From Planctomycetaceae bacterium (lineage in GTDB: Bacteria > Planctomycetota > Planctomycetia > Planctomycetales > Planctomycetaceae): a stretch of 64,000 nucleotides of DNA. Each line of letters begins with the position of its first letter. Positions within the stretch are counted from its first letter, which is position 1. Positions 32,288 through 41,527 of the stretch are shown here, in pieces. The position numbers and the translations under genes are program-made. The notes beneath the pieces were generated by a model. The model saw nothing but the letters and a program-made list of their open reading frames with translations. It was not told the DNA's origin and made no database searches. The DNA lies in assembly GCA_020426505.1 (NCBI GenBank), contig JAGQPX010000173.1, positions 16,841 to 80,840 on the forward strand, in the 5' to 3' direction.

Positions 32288-33820
32288 ATGACCGTTCGCC
32301 GTAAGCCAAATCAACGATTGATCTTACTGACTGGAGGAACCGGACTGATTGGCCGCTACCTGCTGGCGGACCTCGCTCGGTCGCGGATCCCGGTCGCCGT
32401 GTTGGTCCGCTCGAATCGCAATCAATCTGCAGCAGAACGCGTCGAGACGATCCTCCGAGACCTCGAACGCCGTTACAAACGCAGCTTTGTCCGCCCCGTT
32501 GTCCTGGATGGTGACCTGACCCAGCCGAATCTGGGCCTGGATCGCGAGCAACAGAATTGGGTTGCGGCAAACTGCGGACGGGTGTTGCACTCAGCAGCAA
32601 GCCTTTCCTTCAAACCGGCGGCTGAACACCCCGACGGTGAACCCTATCGAACGAATGTCGAGGGGACTCGGCGACTGCTCGACTTCTGTCGGCAGGCCGG
32701 GGTACACGAGTGGCATTTCGTTTCGACTGCATATGTGTGCGGAATTCGAACTGGTGTCGTGTGTGAGGATGAGCGTTCTCTCGACCAGTCGTTTGCGAAT
32801 GACTACGAACGCAGCAAGGTCCTCGCAGAGAATCTCCTGAGTGTGGCAACCGAGGTTGACTCTCTCACGATCTATCGCCCGTCGATCGTCGTCGACACCG
32901 ACCTGGGCAGTTCGATGTCGGACAAAACGCTCTACAACACGTTTGCAAATTATCAGACTGCCAGCAATCAATTCGGACTCCCCGCACCGGGAGAATGGAT
33001 GGGGTACCTCGGCCTCTCGGGAGAGGAGAGAAAGAACGTCGTGAAGGCGTCCTGGGTTGCGAGGATGATCGTTCAAATCCTTCGGCAGCCGACACTTCAT
33101 GGCCGCACGTACCATTTAACAGCGAAGTCCGGAATCTCTGCCAGAGACATCGATCGCGGCTTCTATGAAGTCCTGAAAGAATCCGGTGTGCGATCGCGGC
33201 CGTCCGGCGTTGAGCCGCTGTCCGAAGCGTTATTGCGACTGGCGAAGCCGTTTTTGGATGTCTTTGCTCACCACTTCCGAGCGGACCCGCTGTTCGATCA
33301 GACAAACATCGGTCATGCAATCGAGGTGTGTGGCGAGTTGCCCTGTCAGGAGGCGACCGTCGACGACATCCGCGACCTCAGTCGTGATCAAGTCAAGGCG
33401 CAAAAGTCCGCTCGCCAAGTTGACCACCAATCCTTGGCGGCGATGCTTCCGCTACACAGAGTGGCAACGTGGGCACCTGTTGAAGCTGCACGGACAATTG
33501 GCGTCATCGCAAGTGGAGCCGGGGGAGGAGAATGGGTGCTGACGCACTCAGATTCGGCGGTCACTTCAGTCCACGTGGGGGGCGCAGAATCCTGCCCGTT
33601 ACGTTTCTACGCTCAGGCAGACACGTGGTGGAAGTTGCTTAAGAACGAGTTGAGCATCGAAAAGTCGATTGTTCAAGGACGGCTGTTGATCGAGTCTGAC
33701 GAAGTCTCGGGTGACAATATTCCGGCGAACTCACTCCTTGAGGACTTGCGGACGCTCACAACAGATGCAGGTCGCCTTGCTTCAACGGGCGATCCGAGTG
33801 AGGTGATCCGTGCACTCTGA
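32288..33820 (+). CDS. Thioester-reductase-like SDR fused to an SCP2-like domain
   Basis: Start is ATG 32288, because the SDR motif follows directly; the longer frame adds an atypical N-terminus. Residues 11-290 form an extended SDR: LILLTGGTGLIGRYLL (11-26, NADPH site), HSAASLSF and YERSK (Tyr173, Lys177). The segment after the first strand (VLVRSNRNQSAAERVETILRDL) is characteristic of thioester reductases that release aldehydes or alcohols from carrier-bound acyl chains. The last 100 residues (WVLTHSDSAVTSVHVGG... ILIESD-like end) look like an SCP2 lipid-binding domain, which I infer from pattern. It overlaps the synthase gene by 11 bases. Confidence 0.75.
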   Translation: MTVRRKPNQRLILLTGGTGLIGRYLLADLARSRIPVAVLVRSNRNQSAAERVETILRDLERRYKRSFVRPVVLDGDLTQPNLGLDREQQNWVAANCGRVLHSAASLSFKPAAEHPDGEPYRTNVEGTRRLLDFCRQAGVHEWHFVSTAYVCGIRTGVVCEDERSLDQSFANDYERSKVLAENLLSVATEVDSLTIYRPSIVVDTDLGSSMSDKTLYNTFANYQTASNQFGLPAPGEWMGYLGLSGEERKNVVKASWVARMIVQILRQPTLHGRTYHLTAKSGISARDIDRGFYEVLKESGVRSRPSGVEPLSEALLRLAKPFLDVFAHHFRADPLFDQTNIGHAIEVCGELPCQEATVDDIRDLSRDQVKAQKSARQVDHQSLAAMLPLHRVATWAPVEAARTIGVIASGAGGGEWVLTHSDSAVTSVHVGGAESCPLRFYAQADTWWKLLKNELSIEKSIVQGRLLIESDEVSGDNIPANSLLEDLRTLTTDAGRLASTGDPSEVIRAL

Positions 33821-36800
33821 GTGTCGCCAACCGGTTGCCGAGGATTCCGATCCCATCGTGATCGTCGGGTATGAATGCGCAGTGCCGGGAGCGGATGGCG
33901 TCGTTGAGTTCGCCAAGCTGCTTTTCGAGTCGCGTCAGTCGTATGGGGAATTGCCTGACGACCGATTTGACCGCAGTCGTTATTACGATGCGAGGCTCGG
34001 TCGCCCGGGGAAGTCGTATACCACGATTGGCGGCATCGTTCCCGAGCGAGCCGTCGACCAGTCGGTTTGTCCGATCGACAGGCAACTCGAACAGCGATGC
34101 GATCCGACACACACCCGTTTCTGTGAAGTGGCTGCCCGCGCATGGCGTTCAGCGGGATTAAAGCCTCATGAGGAGTCTGGAGCAACGACTGGCATCTTTG
34201 TTGGACATTCGGGCGGAACGAAGAATGGCGGTCCGCTGAGCATGGCCGTGCAGATCGAGGAAACGTTGGCGTTTCTCGACGAACTGGACGACTTCCGCCG
34301 ACTCGCGTCCGACACGCAGAATGCGATCATCCACGAGGTCACCTCTCGAGTTCGGCAGTCGCGTCCCCAGCGTGCCTGTGAAAACGGACCTCGCATCAAT
34401 GCGTACACTGCTGCGGCCCTTGCTGCGAACGTCCTGGGACTTGGCGGTCCTAGAACCGTGATTGACGCCGCTTGTGCGTCCTCGCTGATCGCTCTCAATC
34501 AGGCGATGCTTCAAATTCGATTGGGGCGGATCGACACAGCCGTCGTGGGTGGGGCGACGTATAACAATGTGGACAACCTCATTCTCTTTTCGCAGTCACA
34601 AGCGTGCAGTGCAGATGGCTGCCGTCCGTTTGACCAGGGAGCCAATGGCCTAATCAGTTCCGAGGGCTATGTGGCCATTGTTGTGACCCGATTGAGTCGT
34701 GCCCTAAAACTCGGTCTATCGGTCCGGGCGATTGTGAGGGGCATCGGAATTTCCTCCGACGGGAAGGGCAAAAGCCTGTGGGCCCCTCGTACCGAAGGAC
34801 AGCAACTTGCGGTCGAGCGGGCTTACGCATCCGGGCGAATGCTGGACATCGATTATCTCGAAGCCCATGCGACCAGTACGCAGTTGGGAGATCCGACTGA
34901 ACTGACGACCATCGCCAATGTGATGAGCCGACAAGAACCGCTCAGGCGTCGCCGTTCTGGGTATCCGTTACTCATCGGCAGCGTCAAATCCAATCTCGGA
35001 CACACGCTGGAAGCAGCCGGGCTGATTGGACTGGTGAAAGTCCTCCTCTCGCTGGACCGGAACGAATTGCCGCCCTCGCTGGGTTTTGAGGAGCCGAACC
35101 GCTTCTTCGATTGGAGCAAGCATCCCATCAAAGTGTTGACGCACCGACAGCCCTGGCGTGAGACGGATCATCCGCGCACGGCTGCCGTCAGCGCGTTTGG
35201 CATCGGTGGACTCAATGCCCACGTCACGATCGAAGATTCCGGGAGAGAGAAACTCACCGGGGAGCCGAGCGATCAGTCGCGTCAGTCCTCTTACGGTGCG
35301 ACTCATCAAGAGCTTCGATCACTTGTCGCCAACGGGAACAACGAACCAATCGCAATTGTCGGGCGCGGTGTCGTTCTGCCGGGGGCTCACACTCGTGACG
35401 CGTTCGCAGAGCTGTTGCGCTCGGGCGCATCGGTGATCGGCGAGCCGCCGGACGATCGATGGCGCGGCATGGTCGGCCTCGCGTTTGACGATCAACCGAG
35501 ACCGTTTCAGACTCCCACGAATCGTGGCGGATACATCCGTGACTACGAGTTCAATAGTCAGCCGTTTCGCATCCCCCCCAAGCAGGTCGCCCAGGCGAAC
35601 CCTGTTCAGATGATGTTGTTGGATGCGGTCACGCAGGCCATCGGCGAATACGACGGCAGCGAATGGACCGTCGATCGTCAACGGACGGGAGTCGTGATCG
35701 GCACGGTCTTCGGAGGGGAATTCGCCATTCAGTTGCAGGCGGGGTTGCGACTGCCTGAAATCGCGGATGAACTCAAGCTCGCGATCGACCGTCATGCGAA
35801 TGGCCGGATTGATGCTGACCGCCTCGCATCCGAGTTTCGGCAGACGTTCCTCCAGCACCGTCCCGCACTGCTGGACGAGACGGGCAGCTTCACATCCAGT
35901 ACGTTGGCATCCCGGGTTGCCAAGACGTTCGACCTGATGGGTGGGGCGTGTGCACTCGATGCGGACGATGCTTCCGGGCTTGCTGCGCTGACTGCCTCGG
36001 TTGATCAACTACGGTCCGGACAGGTCGACACGGTCCTCTGCGGGAGTGCCCAGCGGACGATGGATCTAGCCATGTTTGAAGTTCTCGACCTCTCGGATCA
36101 GTTGGTCCGTTCGGGGCGAGCTGAGGACATCCCGGACGATTGTCGTCGCACGCTCCCGGGAGAGGGAGTCGTGATGCTCATGCTGCAACGGATGAGCGAT
36201 GCCAAGCGAGGTAACCGACCCATTCTGGGCGTTATTCACAACGTTGAATCGAGGATCACTCCGCGGACCGAGCCGATCCTGACGAAGGATGATGCGTCGA
36301 TCGTTCGTCAAATCGGCTATTTGCCCGGTGCACACAGCCTGATTCGTCTTGTGGCTGCTACGCTGCAATGGCAGGATAAGATGTCGTGGCCCGACGCGGA
36401 TCAACGAGTGACGGCGAAAGCTCGTGCGGAAGATGGGTACACAATTAGCGCCACCGTATCTCCCTCGGACAACGTCGATCGGCCGGCTTCCCAGATCATC
36501 GACGTTCGCCCTCCCAAGCGACAACTCGCGAACTCCCCGTCCATGTCAACACCAGTGCCTTCGTCTCAGCTTGATGACAAATCTGTCATCCGTCTGGAAG
36601 CCCGGACGGAGGCAGAGTTCCGAACGGTCCTCACGCAGGCGTTGGAACACCCTGAAAGCTTGAGCACTTCGACGACGTGGTTTCGCCCCGACTCCTGCGT
36701 CCGTGCAGTGCTTCTCGATTCGCGGAACTCCGATCGAACCAGGCAACTCCAGGCTATGCAACGGGCGTGGGACCAGGGGACCCGTAATCGAGTCTTCGAA

Positions 36801-39800
36801 CGTGAACGGGTCGTGCTCAGTTCCCGCAACGATGAAGGAACTCCCCGCGTCGCCTGGGTGTTCCCCGGTCAGGGCTCACAATACGACGATCAGCCGACCG
36901 TGCTGCGGACGAAGGCACTCGCGAGAGACTGCATCGCGGAGATCGACCAGCTGCTCGAAGAACGAAACGTGCCGCCGCTCTCCGCAGTCATGAACGAGAG
37001 CCGCGAGTCAGTCGGCTCGGATGTCTGGTGGTCACAGTTGTGGGCGTTGGGGGTTGGAACGGCCCTCATGCGGTCGCTGATTGCCGAGGGATTGCGCCCC
37101 GATGTTGTCGCCGGACACAGCTTCGGAGAATACAACGCGGCTCTCGCGGCCGGCGTGCTGACACTTCCTCAGGCGCTTCGCATCACCAAAATGCGGGCCG
37201 ATGCTGTTGTGATGTCCGTCAGGGAACAGGGTGCGCTACTTTCGGTGCGAGGTGCGCCAGCGGAAGTGCATGCGGTCATCAGGGGCAAAGACCTGCCGGT
37301 CGTCATCACGCATTACAACGCTCCGGAGCACACAGTCGTTGCAGGCTTGGCATCACACATGGACGCTACAAAAGCCGCCTTCATGGAGGCAAAGCTGGCG
37401 TCGATCAAGATTCCGGTTGCAGCGGCCTTTCACACAGAGGCAATGCGGACAGCGGAGAATCTCCTTGCGCGAGGCTTCGCCGGCGAAACACTGCGTCCGC
37501 CCTCGTGCGGGTTCCTCTCGACGACCTCAACGACATATCTCGCTGAGCCAGACGATGTCAGGAACAGTCTCGTGACTCAACTCACTCAACCCGTGATGTA
37601 CGAGCCGGCGATCCGTCGGCTGCTCAATGACGGCGTTGGCTTGTTTGTCGAAGTCGGCCCCAATGACGTGCTCACCCGCTTAAATCGTGAGATCATCGGC
37701 AGCGACGCCCTGTGTCTGAGTGCCGACGTCCCGGGCCAGTCATTCGAAGACCGGCTCGTCCTGATTCATGCCGCAATCGATTGTATGTCCGGTATCGTCG
37801 TTCGCAGTGAACCTACGCGTGTCGCGGTAACAACTCACCCACTTTCGTTGCAACAACCTCGCCCTGTCACGTCGAATCAGGTGGAGATTGTCGACGTCAG
37901 TCGGATGGGACGCCGCAAGGATTCCCCATCGGAATCGTGGCCCCGGCTATCAATGCCTCGGACGAATCCGACGACTCTATCCGTTTCCTCAAATGGACAC
38001 GCTCCCGATTCGCCCGAAGTCGATTCACTCAATGAAGTGTCGACGCCCCCGCCGGAGCAGGTCACGCAGTTCCTGAAGAACATCGTTGTGGAACTGACTG
38101 GTTACTCGGAGGATGTCGTCGACGAAGAGGCCGACCTCGAAGCGGACTTGGGCATCGACAGCATCAAGAAGGCTCAGATCATCGGCGAGTTGGCCGCCTG
38201 GACCGGGCTGCGAATGGCTCCCGAGAATCTCCGTTTGGCGGAGTACGTGACCCTGAACGACATCGCAACGCTGGCCGGCCATGAGTTTGTGGTCGACGCG
38301 ACGACCCTCTCACGTCTCTCTGTCAACGATACGATCATCTCCGCAGGCGTCACAACGAATTCGTCTTCCCCTTCGTCCATCCGCACGGATGTTTTGGAAG
38401 TTGAGCCGCCCAGTCTTGTCGAAGATGCGTCCAGTCTTTCTGCCATTGATCCCGTTGCGTTGGAGACACTGCTGATCGACTTTGTCGTTGACCAAACTGG
38501 ATACAGCCGCGACATCGTTGATCTCGACGCCGATCTGGAGGCGGACCTCGGGCTGGACAGCATTAAGACGGCCCAGTTGCTCGGAGAGTTGACCGCACAA
38601 TTCGATCTCAGCCATTTGAAGCCGGAACGCATGGTCAGCGTGACGTTCCCGACGTTGCGATCGATTCAGGACTTCCTGATTCGGGAAGTCGGAAACCTGA
38701 ATTCGATTGATGATGATCGAAGGGCTGCGATTCCTTCACTGGAAATGCCTCCGCGACAAAACTCGATTGAGCATCAAGAACGACCCGTCTCGACGGTCCT
38801 GGGAATCGACCCGCGCGAGGAATATGACTTCGAGAATCTTTCACTCGATGACCAATCGTTCGAAGCTCGTGCGGCACGGCGAACACTCATCGACCGTGGG
38901 AAAGCCGTCGCAACGGTGACAGTCGAGGCATCGTCTGCAACGATCGCGAAGTCGAATGGGGCCGACGTGACACACCCATCGCCGCGTCCTCCAGTACGGC
39001 ACGCGGGTCTCAATGGGACCTCAATCGCTGCACAATCTGATTCCGCACCACAACGAAAGCAACCGTCCGACTCACGAGTCACGCATCGATTCGCATTACG
39101 GGTCGTTGACGTTCCTCACCGTGAGGGCATGCCCATCGTGCCAGTGTTGACGGGACCAGCTCTGATTGTGGGCGATAATCCGGTCGCACACGCGATCGCG
39201 AATCGGATGGCAGGTTACGGACAGTCGGCGTACTGCGTCAGCGTCGAACGCTCAATCGAGGAGATTGAATCCGAATTGGATCGCATCTGGAGTGCGGGGC
39301 CAACGCCACATCTGTTTGTAACGACTGCTCATGACACGTATACATTAACTTCGATCGACCTGCATCGTTGGAACTCCCGGCGCTCGGCCGCGCTGTCGGT
39401 TCCCTTCCGGATTTGTCAGCGCTGGATGCAGGAGACGATCGATGCGAAAAGCATGGATGACGCAACGGCATTCGCCCTCGTCAATCTGGGGGGCGACTTT
39501 GGTTTCAGTGGCGGGCAGGTTCAAAGCGTCGAATCGATCGGCGGACTGTTGAAAGCCATGCTGATCGAAGGGTGGACGGCGGGCTATCGTCATACGCCGA
39601 TGAAGGTCATTGACGTCTCGCCAGAGACATCGCCGGACGAGGCAGCGGAAGCCGTGTTTCGGGAAATGGCGGTCAACACGTATGACATGGAGATCGCCAC
39701 CGATCGGGGAGCGAGACGCTGCGTTCAGGCCGTGCCGGCAACGCTCAACCGAGATGGTCGTCGTACCGGCAATGACGTCACGCCGGGAGGAGCGTGGATT

Positions 39801-41507
39801 CTGACTGGCGGCGGGCGAGGCATCACTGCTTTGACCGGCATGGAGTTGGCGCAGCGACACAATCTTAAACTGCATTTGATCGGCACCGCACCGCCGCCGG
39901 ACGTTGACGAGCAGACTCGGCTTGCCGCGATCACGGATCGCGGAGCCTTGCGCCGGAAGGTCATGCAGGAATCAATGTCTCGCGGACAAAATGGCGTCGA
40001 AGCATGGCGAGACATGGAGAAAGCCGTTGAAATCGCGATTACGCTTGCCGACTGCCGCCAGCGTGGAATCCAAGCCACTTACCACAGTTGTAACGTGGCG
40101 GATCTTGACCAACTAACGCAGGTGGTCGCTCGCATCCGTGAGCAGGACGGGCCGATTCGAGGTGTCATTCATGGAGCCGGTGCAGGACAGGACTCCCGGT
40201 TCGACCGCAAACGGCCGGACAAAGTCGAGAAGTGCCTCAAGGCGAAAATCGATGGAGCCCTCGCGGTGATGGAGGCGACACGGCATGAGCCATTGGAATG
40301 GTTCGTCGCATTCGGTTCGATCAGTGGTCGTTTCGGAGCCAACGGGCACACCGACTACTCTCTGGCGAACGACATGATGGCGAAGATCGTCGACCGCTAT
40401 CGGGTTGAGCGTCCGGAAGTGACGAGCCTGACATTCCACTGGCACGCCTGGGGCGATGTCGGCATGGCGATGAAGCCGGAGGCGAAACTGGCGCTCGAGA
40501 TGATCGACCTGGAGTTCATGCCAGCGATCGAGGGCGTAGCACACTTCCTTAATGAGTTCAAGAACGGCGGGGACGAGCCGGAAGTTCTGATCACCGATTA
40601 CAACTACATTAGGAAATTCTTCCCGACCGATCGAGCGACGCCGAATTGTGAGTCACACGAACAATTCCCCCTGTTACAGGGCGCCTCGAATACGTCACCG
40701 TATGTCGTCACGCTCGACCCCGAACAGGACAAGTTTCTCGCTCAGCATCGCGTGGGGGGCCTACCAACGTTGCCATTCGTCGTCGCCCTCGAGTTGCTGG
40801 CCGAAGGGGCACGACGGCTCACGAACGCTGAGTCCGTCATCGAATGTCGCAACGTGCGGGCCCGACAGGCGCTCAAGTGCATGACCAGCGACGCGATTGC
40901 CGTGCAGATCGCCGCAGAGTCGGTTGGCGAGCGGAAGACGATCTGCAAACTACAGGCCGACGTGCGACGTCGTGACGGTCGTTTGGTCGAAGAAGCCCGT
41001 ACCTATTTTGAAGGGGAATTCACGACTGGACGGCACCCCGAGACAAGGCGGATACAACGACCGCAGGTGTCGCATCTCGATTGGTATCCCATCGAGTACC
41101 CGGATCAAATTGACGGCCCGATCTATCACGGACCGGAGTTCCGATCTTTGGTCCGAGTGGCGATCGATGCGGACATTGCCTACGGTTTCATCGGAGCTTG
41201 TGCTCCTGTGCAGATGTTCGGTGCCGATCGACCGTCGGAGGGGTGGACGCTGACGGCCGACGTGATGGACGCTTGTCTGTACACGGCTGCCGTGTTTGCC
41301 TGGAGGCAGACTCAGAAGGCGAGTTTGCCCGTGAGCTTTGATCGCATCCAATTCGCTCGCCTCCCCGACCCCGGCGAGACCTGCATCGTGCGGATCGAGA
41401 GACGGGGCGAGGACTCCTCCGGGATGACGTTTGCCTTCGAACTCATCGGCCACAACGGTGATATGCTGATGGAGGTCGACGGATATCGGGTCGCGTGGCT
41501 CTCGTAA
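33810..41507 (+). CDS. Iterative lipid/polyketide synthase KS-CLF-AT-ACP-ACP-KR-DH
   Basis: The 2565-residue megasynthase starts at GTG 33810 with GAGG upstream, inside the end of the previous gene. KS1 (about 14-475) keeps Cys222 (DAACASS), His353 (EAHATST) and His398 (SNLGH). A second KS (about 512-900) has Asp720 (LDADDASGL) where Cys should be, and its last His region is GY, so it is CLF-like. AT (about 1013-1310) has GHSFGE (Ser1104) and AAFH, which suggests malonyl. Two ACPs carry LGIDSIKK (Ser1451) and LGLDSIKT (Ser1584), the PUFA-synthase motif. KR (about 1800-2230) has GGGRGIT and Tyr2183; DH (about 2300-2560) has HRVGGLPTLP (His2313) and Asp2487. The gene starts a run of overlapping partners. 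No PPTase is present. Confidence 0.9.
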   Translation: MHSECRQPVAEDSDPIVIVGYECAVPGADGVVEFAKLLFESRQSYGELPDDRFDRSRYYDARLGRPGKSYTTIGGIVPERAVDQSVCPIDRQLEQRCDPTHTRFCEVAARAWRSAGLKPHEESGATTGIFVGHSGGTKNGGPLSMAVQIEETLAFLDELDDFRRLASDTQNAIIHEVTSRVRQSRPQRACENGPRINAYTAAALAANVLGLGGPRTVIDAACASSLIALNQAMLQIRLGRIDTAVVGGATYNNVDNLILFSQSQACSADGCRPFDQGANGLISSEGYVAIVVTRLSRALKLGLSVRAIVRGIGISSDGKGKSLWAPRTEGQQLAVERAYASGRMLDIDYLEAHATSTQLGDPTELTTIANVMSRQEPLRRRRSGYPLLIGSVKSNLGHTLEAAGLIGLVKVLLSLDRNELPPSLGFEEPNRFFDWSKHPIKVLTHRQPWRETDHPRTAAVSAFGIGGLNAHVTIEDSGREKLTGEPSDQSRQSSYGATHQELRSLVANGNNEPIAIVGRGVVLPGAHTRDAFAELLRSGASVIGEPPDDRWRGMVGLAFDDQPRPFQTPTNRGGYIRDYEFNSQPFRIPPKQVAQANPVQMMLLDAVTQAIGEYDGSEWTVDRQRTGVVIGTVFGGEFAIQLQAGLRLPEIADELKLAIDRHANGRIDADRLASEFRQTFLQHRPALLDETGSFTSSTLASRVAKTFDLMGGACALDADDASGLAALTASVDQLRSGQVDTVLCGSAQRTMDLAMFEVLDLSDQLVRSGRAEDIPDDCRRTLPGEGVVMLMLQRMSDAKRGNRPILGVIHNVESRITPRTEPILTKDDASIVRQIGYLPGAHSLIRLVAATLQWQDKMSWPDADQRVTAKARAEDGYTISATVSPSDNVDRPASQIIDVRPPKRQLANSPSMSTPVPSSQLDDKSVIRLEARTEAEFRTVLTQALEHPESLSTSTTWFRPDSCVRAVLLDSRNSDRTRQLQAMQRAWDQGTRNRVFERERVVLSSRNDEGTPRVAWVFPGQGSQYDDQPTVLRTKALARDCIAEIDQLLEERNVPPLSAVMNESRESVGSDVWWSQLWALGVGTALMRSLIAEGLRPDVVAGHSFGEYNAALAAGVLTLPQALRITKMRADAVVMSVREQGALLSVRGAPAEVHAVIRGKDLPVVITHYNAPEHTVVAGLASHMDATKAAFMEAKLASIKIPVAAAFHTEAMRTAENLLARGFAGETLRPPSCGFLSTTSTTYLAEPDDVRNSLVTQLTQPVMYEPAIRRLLNDGVGLFVEVGPNDVLTRLNREIIGSDALCLSADVPGQSFEDRLVLIHAAIDCMSGIVVRSEPTRVAVTTHPLSLQQPRPVTSNQVEIVDVSRMGRRKDSPSESWPRLSMPRTNPTTLSVSSNGHAPDSPEVDSLNEVSTPPPEQVTQFLKNIVVELTGYSEDVVDEEADLEADLGIDSIKKAQIIGELAAWTGLRMAPENLRLAEYVTLNDIATLAGHEFVVDATTLSRLSVNDTIISAGVTTNSSSPSSIRTDVLEVEPPSLVEDASSLSAIDPVALETLLIDFVVDQTGYSRDIVDLDADLEADLGLDSIKTAQLLGELTAQFDLSHLKPERMVSVTFPTLRSIQDFLIREVGNLNSIDDDRRAAIPSLEMPPRQNSIEHQERPVSTVLGIDPREEYDFENLSLDDQSFEARAARRTLIDRGKAVATVTVEASSATIAKSNGADVTHPSPRPPVRHAGLNGTSIAAQSDSAPQRKQPSDSRVTHRFALRVVDVPHREGMPIVPVLTGPALIVGDNPVAHAIANRMAGYGQSAYCVSVERSIEEIESELDRIWSAGPTPHLFVTTAHDTYTLTSIDLHRWNSRRSAALSVPFRICQRWMQETIDAKSMDDATAFALVNLGGDFGFSGGQVQSVESIGGLLKAMLIEGWTAGYRHTPMKVIDVSPETSPDEAAEAVFREMAVNTYDMEIATDRGARRCVQAVPATLNRDGRRTGNDVTPGGAWILTGGGRGITALTGMELAQRHNLKLHLIGTAPPPDVDEQTRLAAITDRGALRRKVMQESMSRGQNGVEAWRDMEKAVEIAITLADCRQRGIQATYHSCNVADLDQLTQVVARIREQDGPIRGVIHGAGAGQDSRFDRKRPDKVEKCLKAKIDGALAVMEATRHEPLEWFVAFGSISGRFGANGHTDYSLANDMMAKIVDRYRVERPEVTSLTFHWHAWGDVGMAMKPEAKLALEMIDLEFMPAIEGVAHFLNEFKNGGDEPEVLITDYNYIRKFFPTDRATPNCESHEQFPLLQGASNTSPYVVTLDPEQDKFLAQHRVGGLPTLPFVVALELLAEGARRLTNAESVIECRNVRARQALKCMTSDAIAVQIAAESVGERKTICKLQADVRRRDGRLVEEARTYFEGEFTTGRHPETRRIQRPQVSHLDWYPIEYPDQIDGPIYHGPEFRSLVRVAIDADIAYGFIGACAPVQMFGADRPSEGWTLTADVMDACLYTAAVFAWRQTQKASLPVSFDRIQFARLPDPGETCIVRIERRGEDSSGMTFAFELIGHNGDMLMEVDGYRVAWLS

Positions 41508-41527
41508 CATTGACCACTGGGCAAGGT

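Noticed and set aside
32091..32291. 66-codon frame ending in an ATGA overlap with the first synthase-operon gene
   Set aside because: The overlap is suggestive, but the start is TTG without a ribosome-binding site and no family is recognised; kept only as a possible leader peptide.
33810..41507. Reading the synthase as a modular type I PKS or an enediyne synthase
   Set aside because: The DSIK ACP motif, tandem ACPs and in-cis CLF-like domain do not fit modular PKS; enediyne synthases normally carry one ACP and a C-terminal PPTase, which is absent here.
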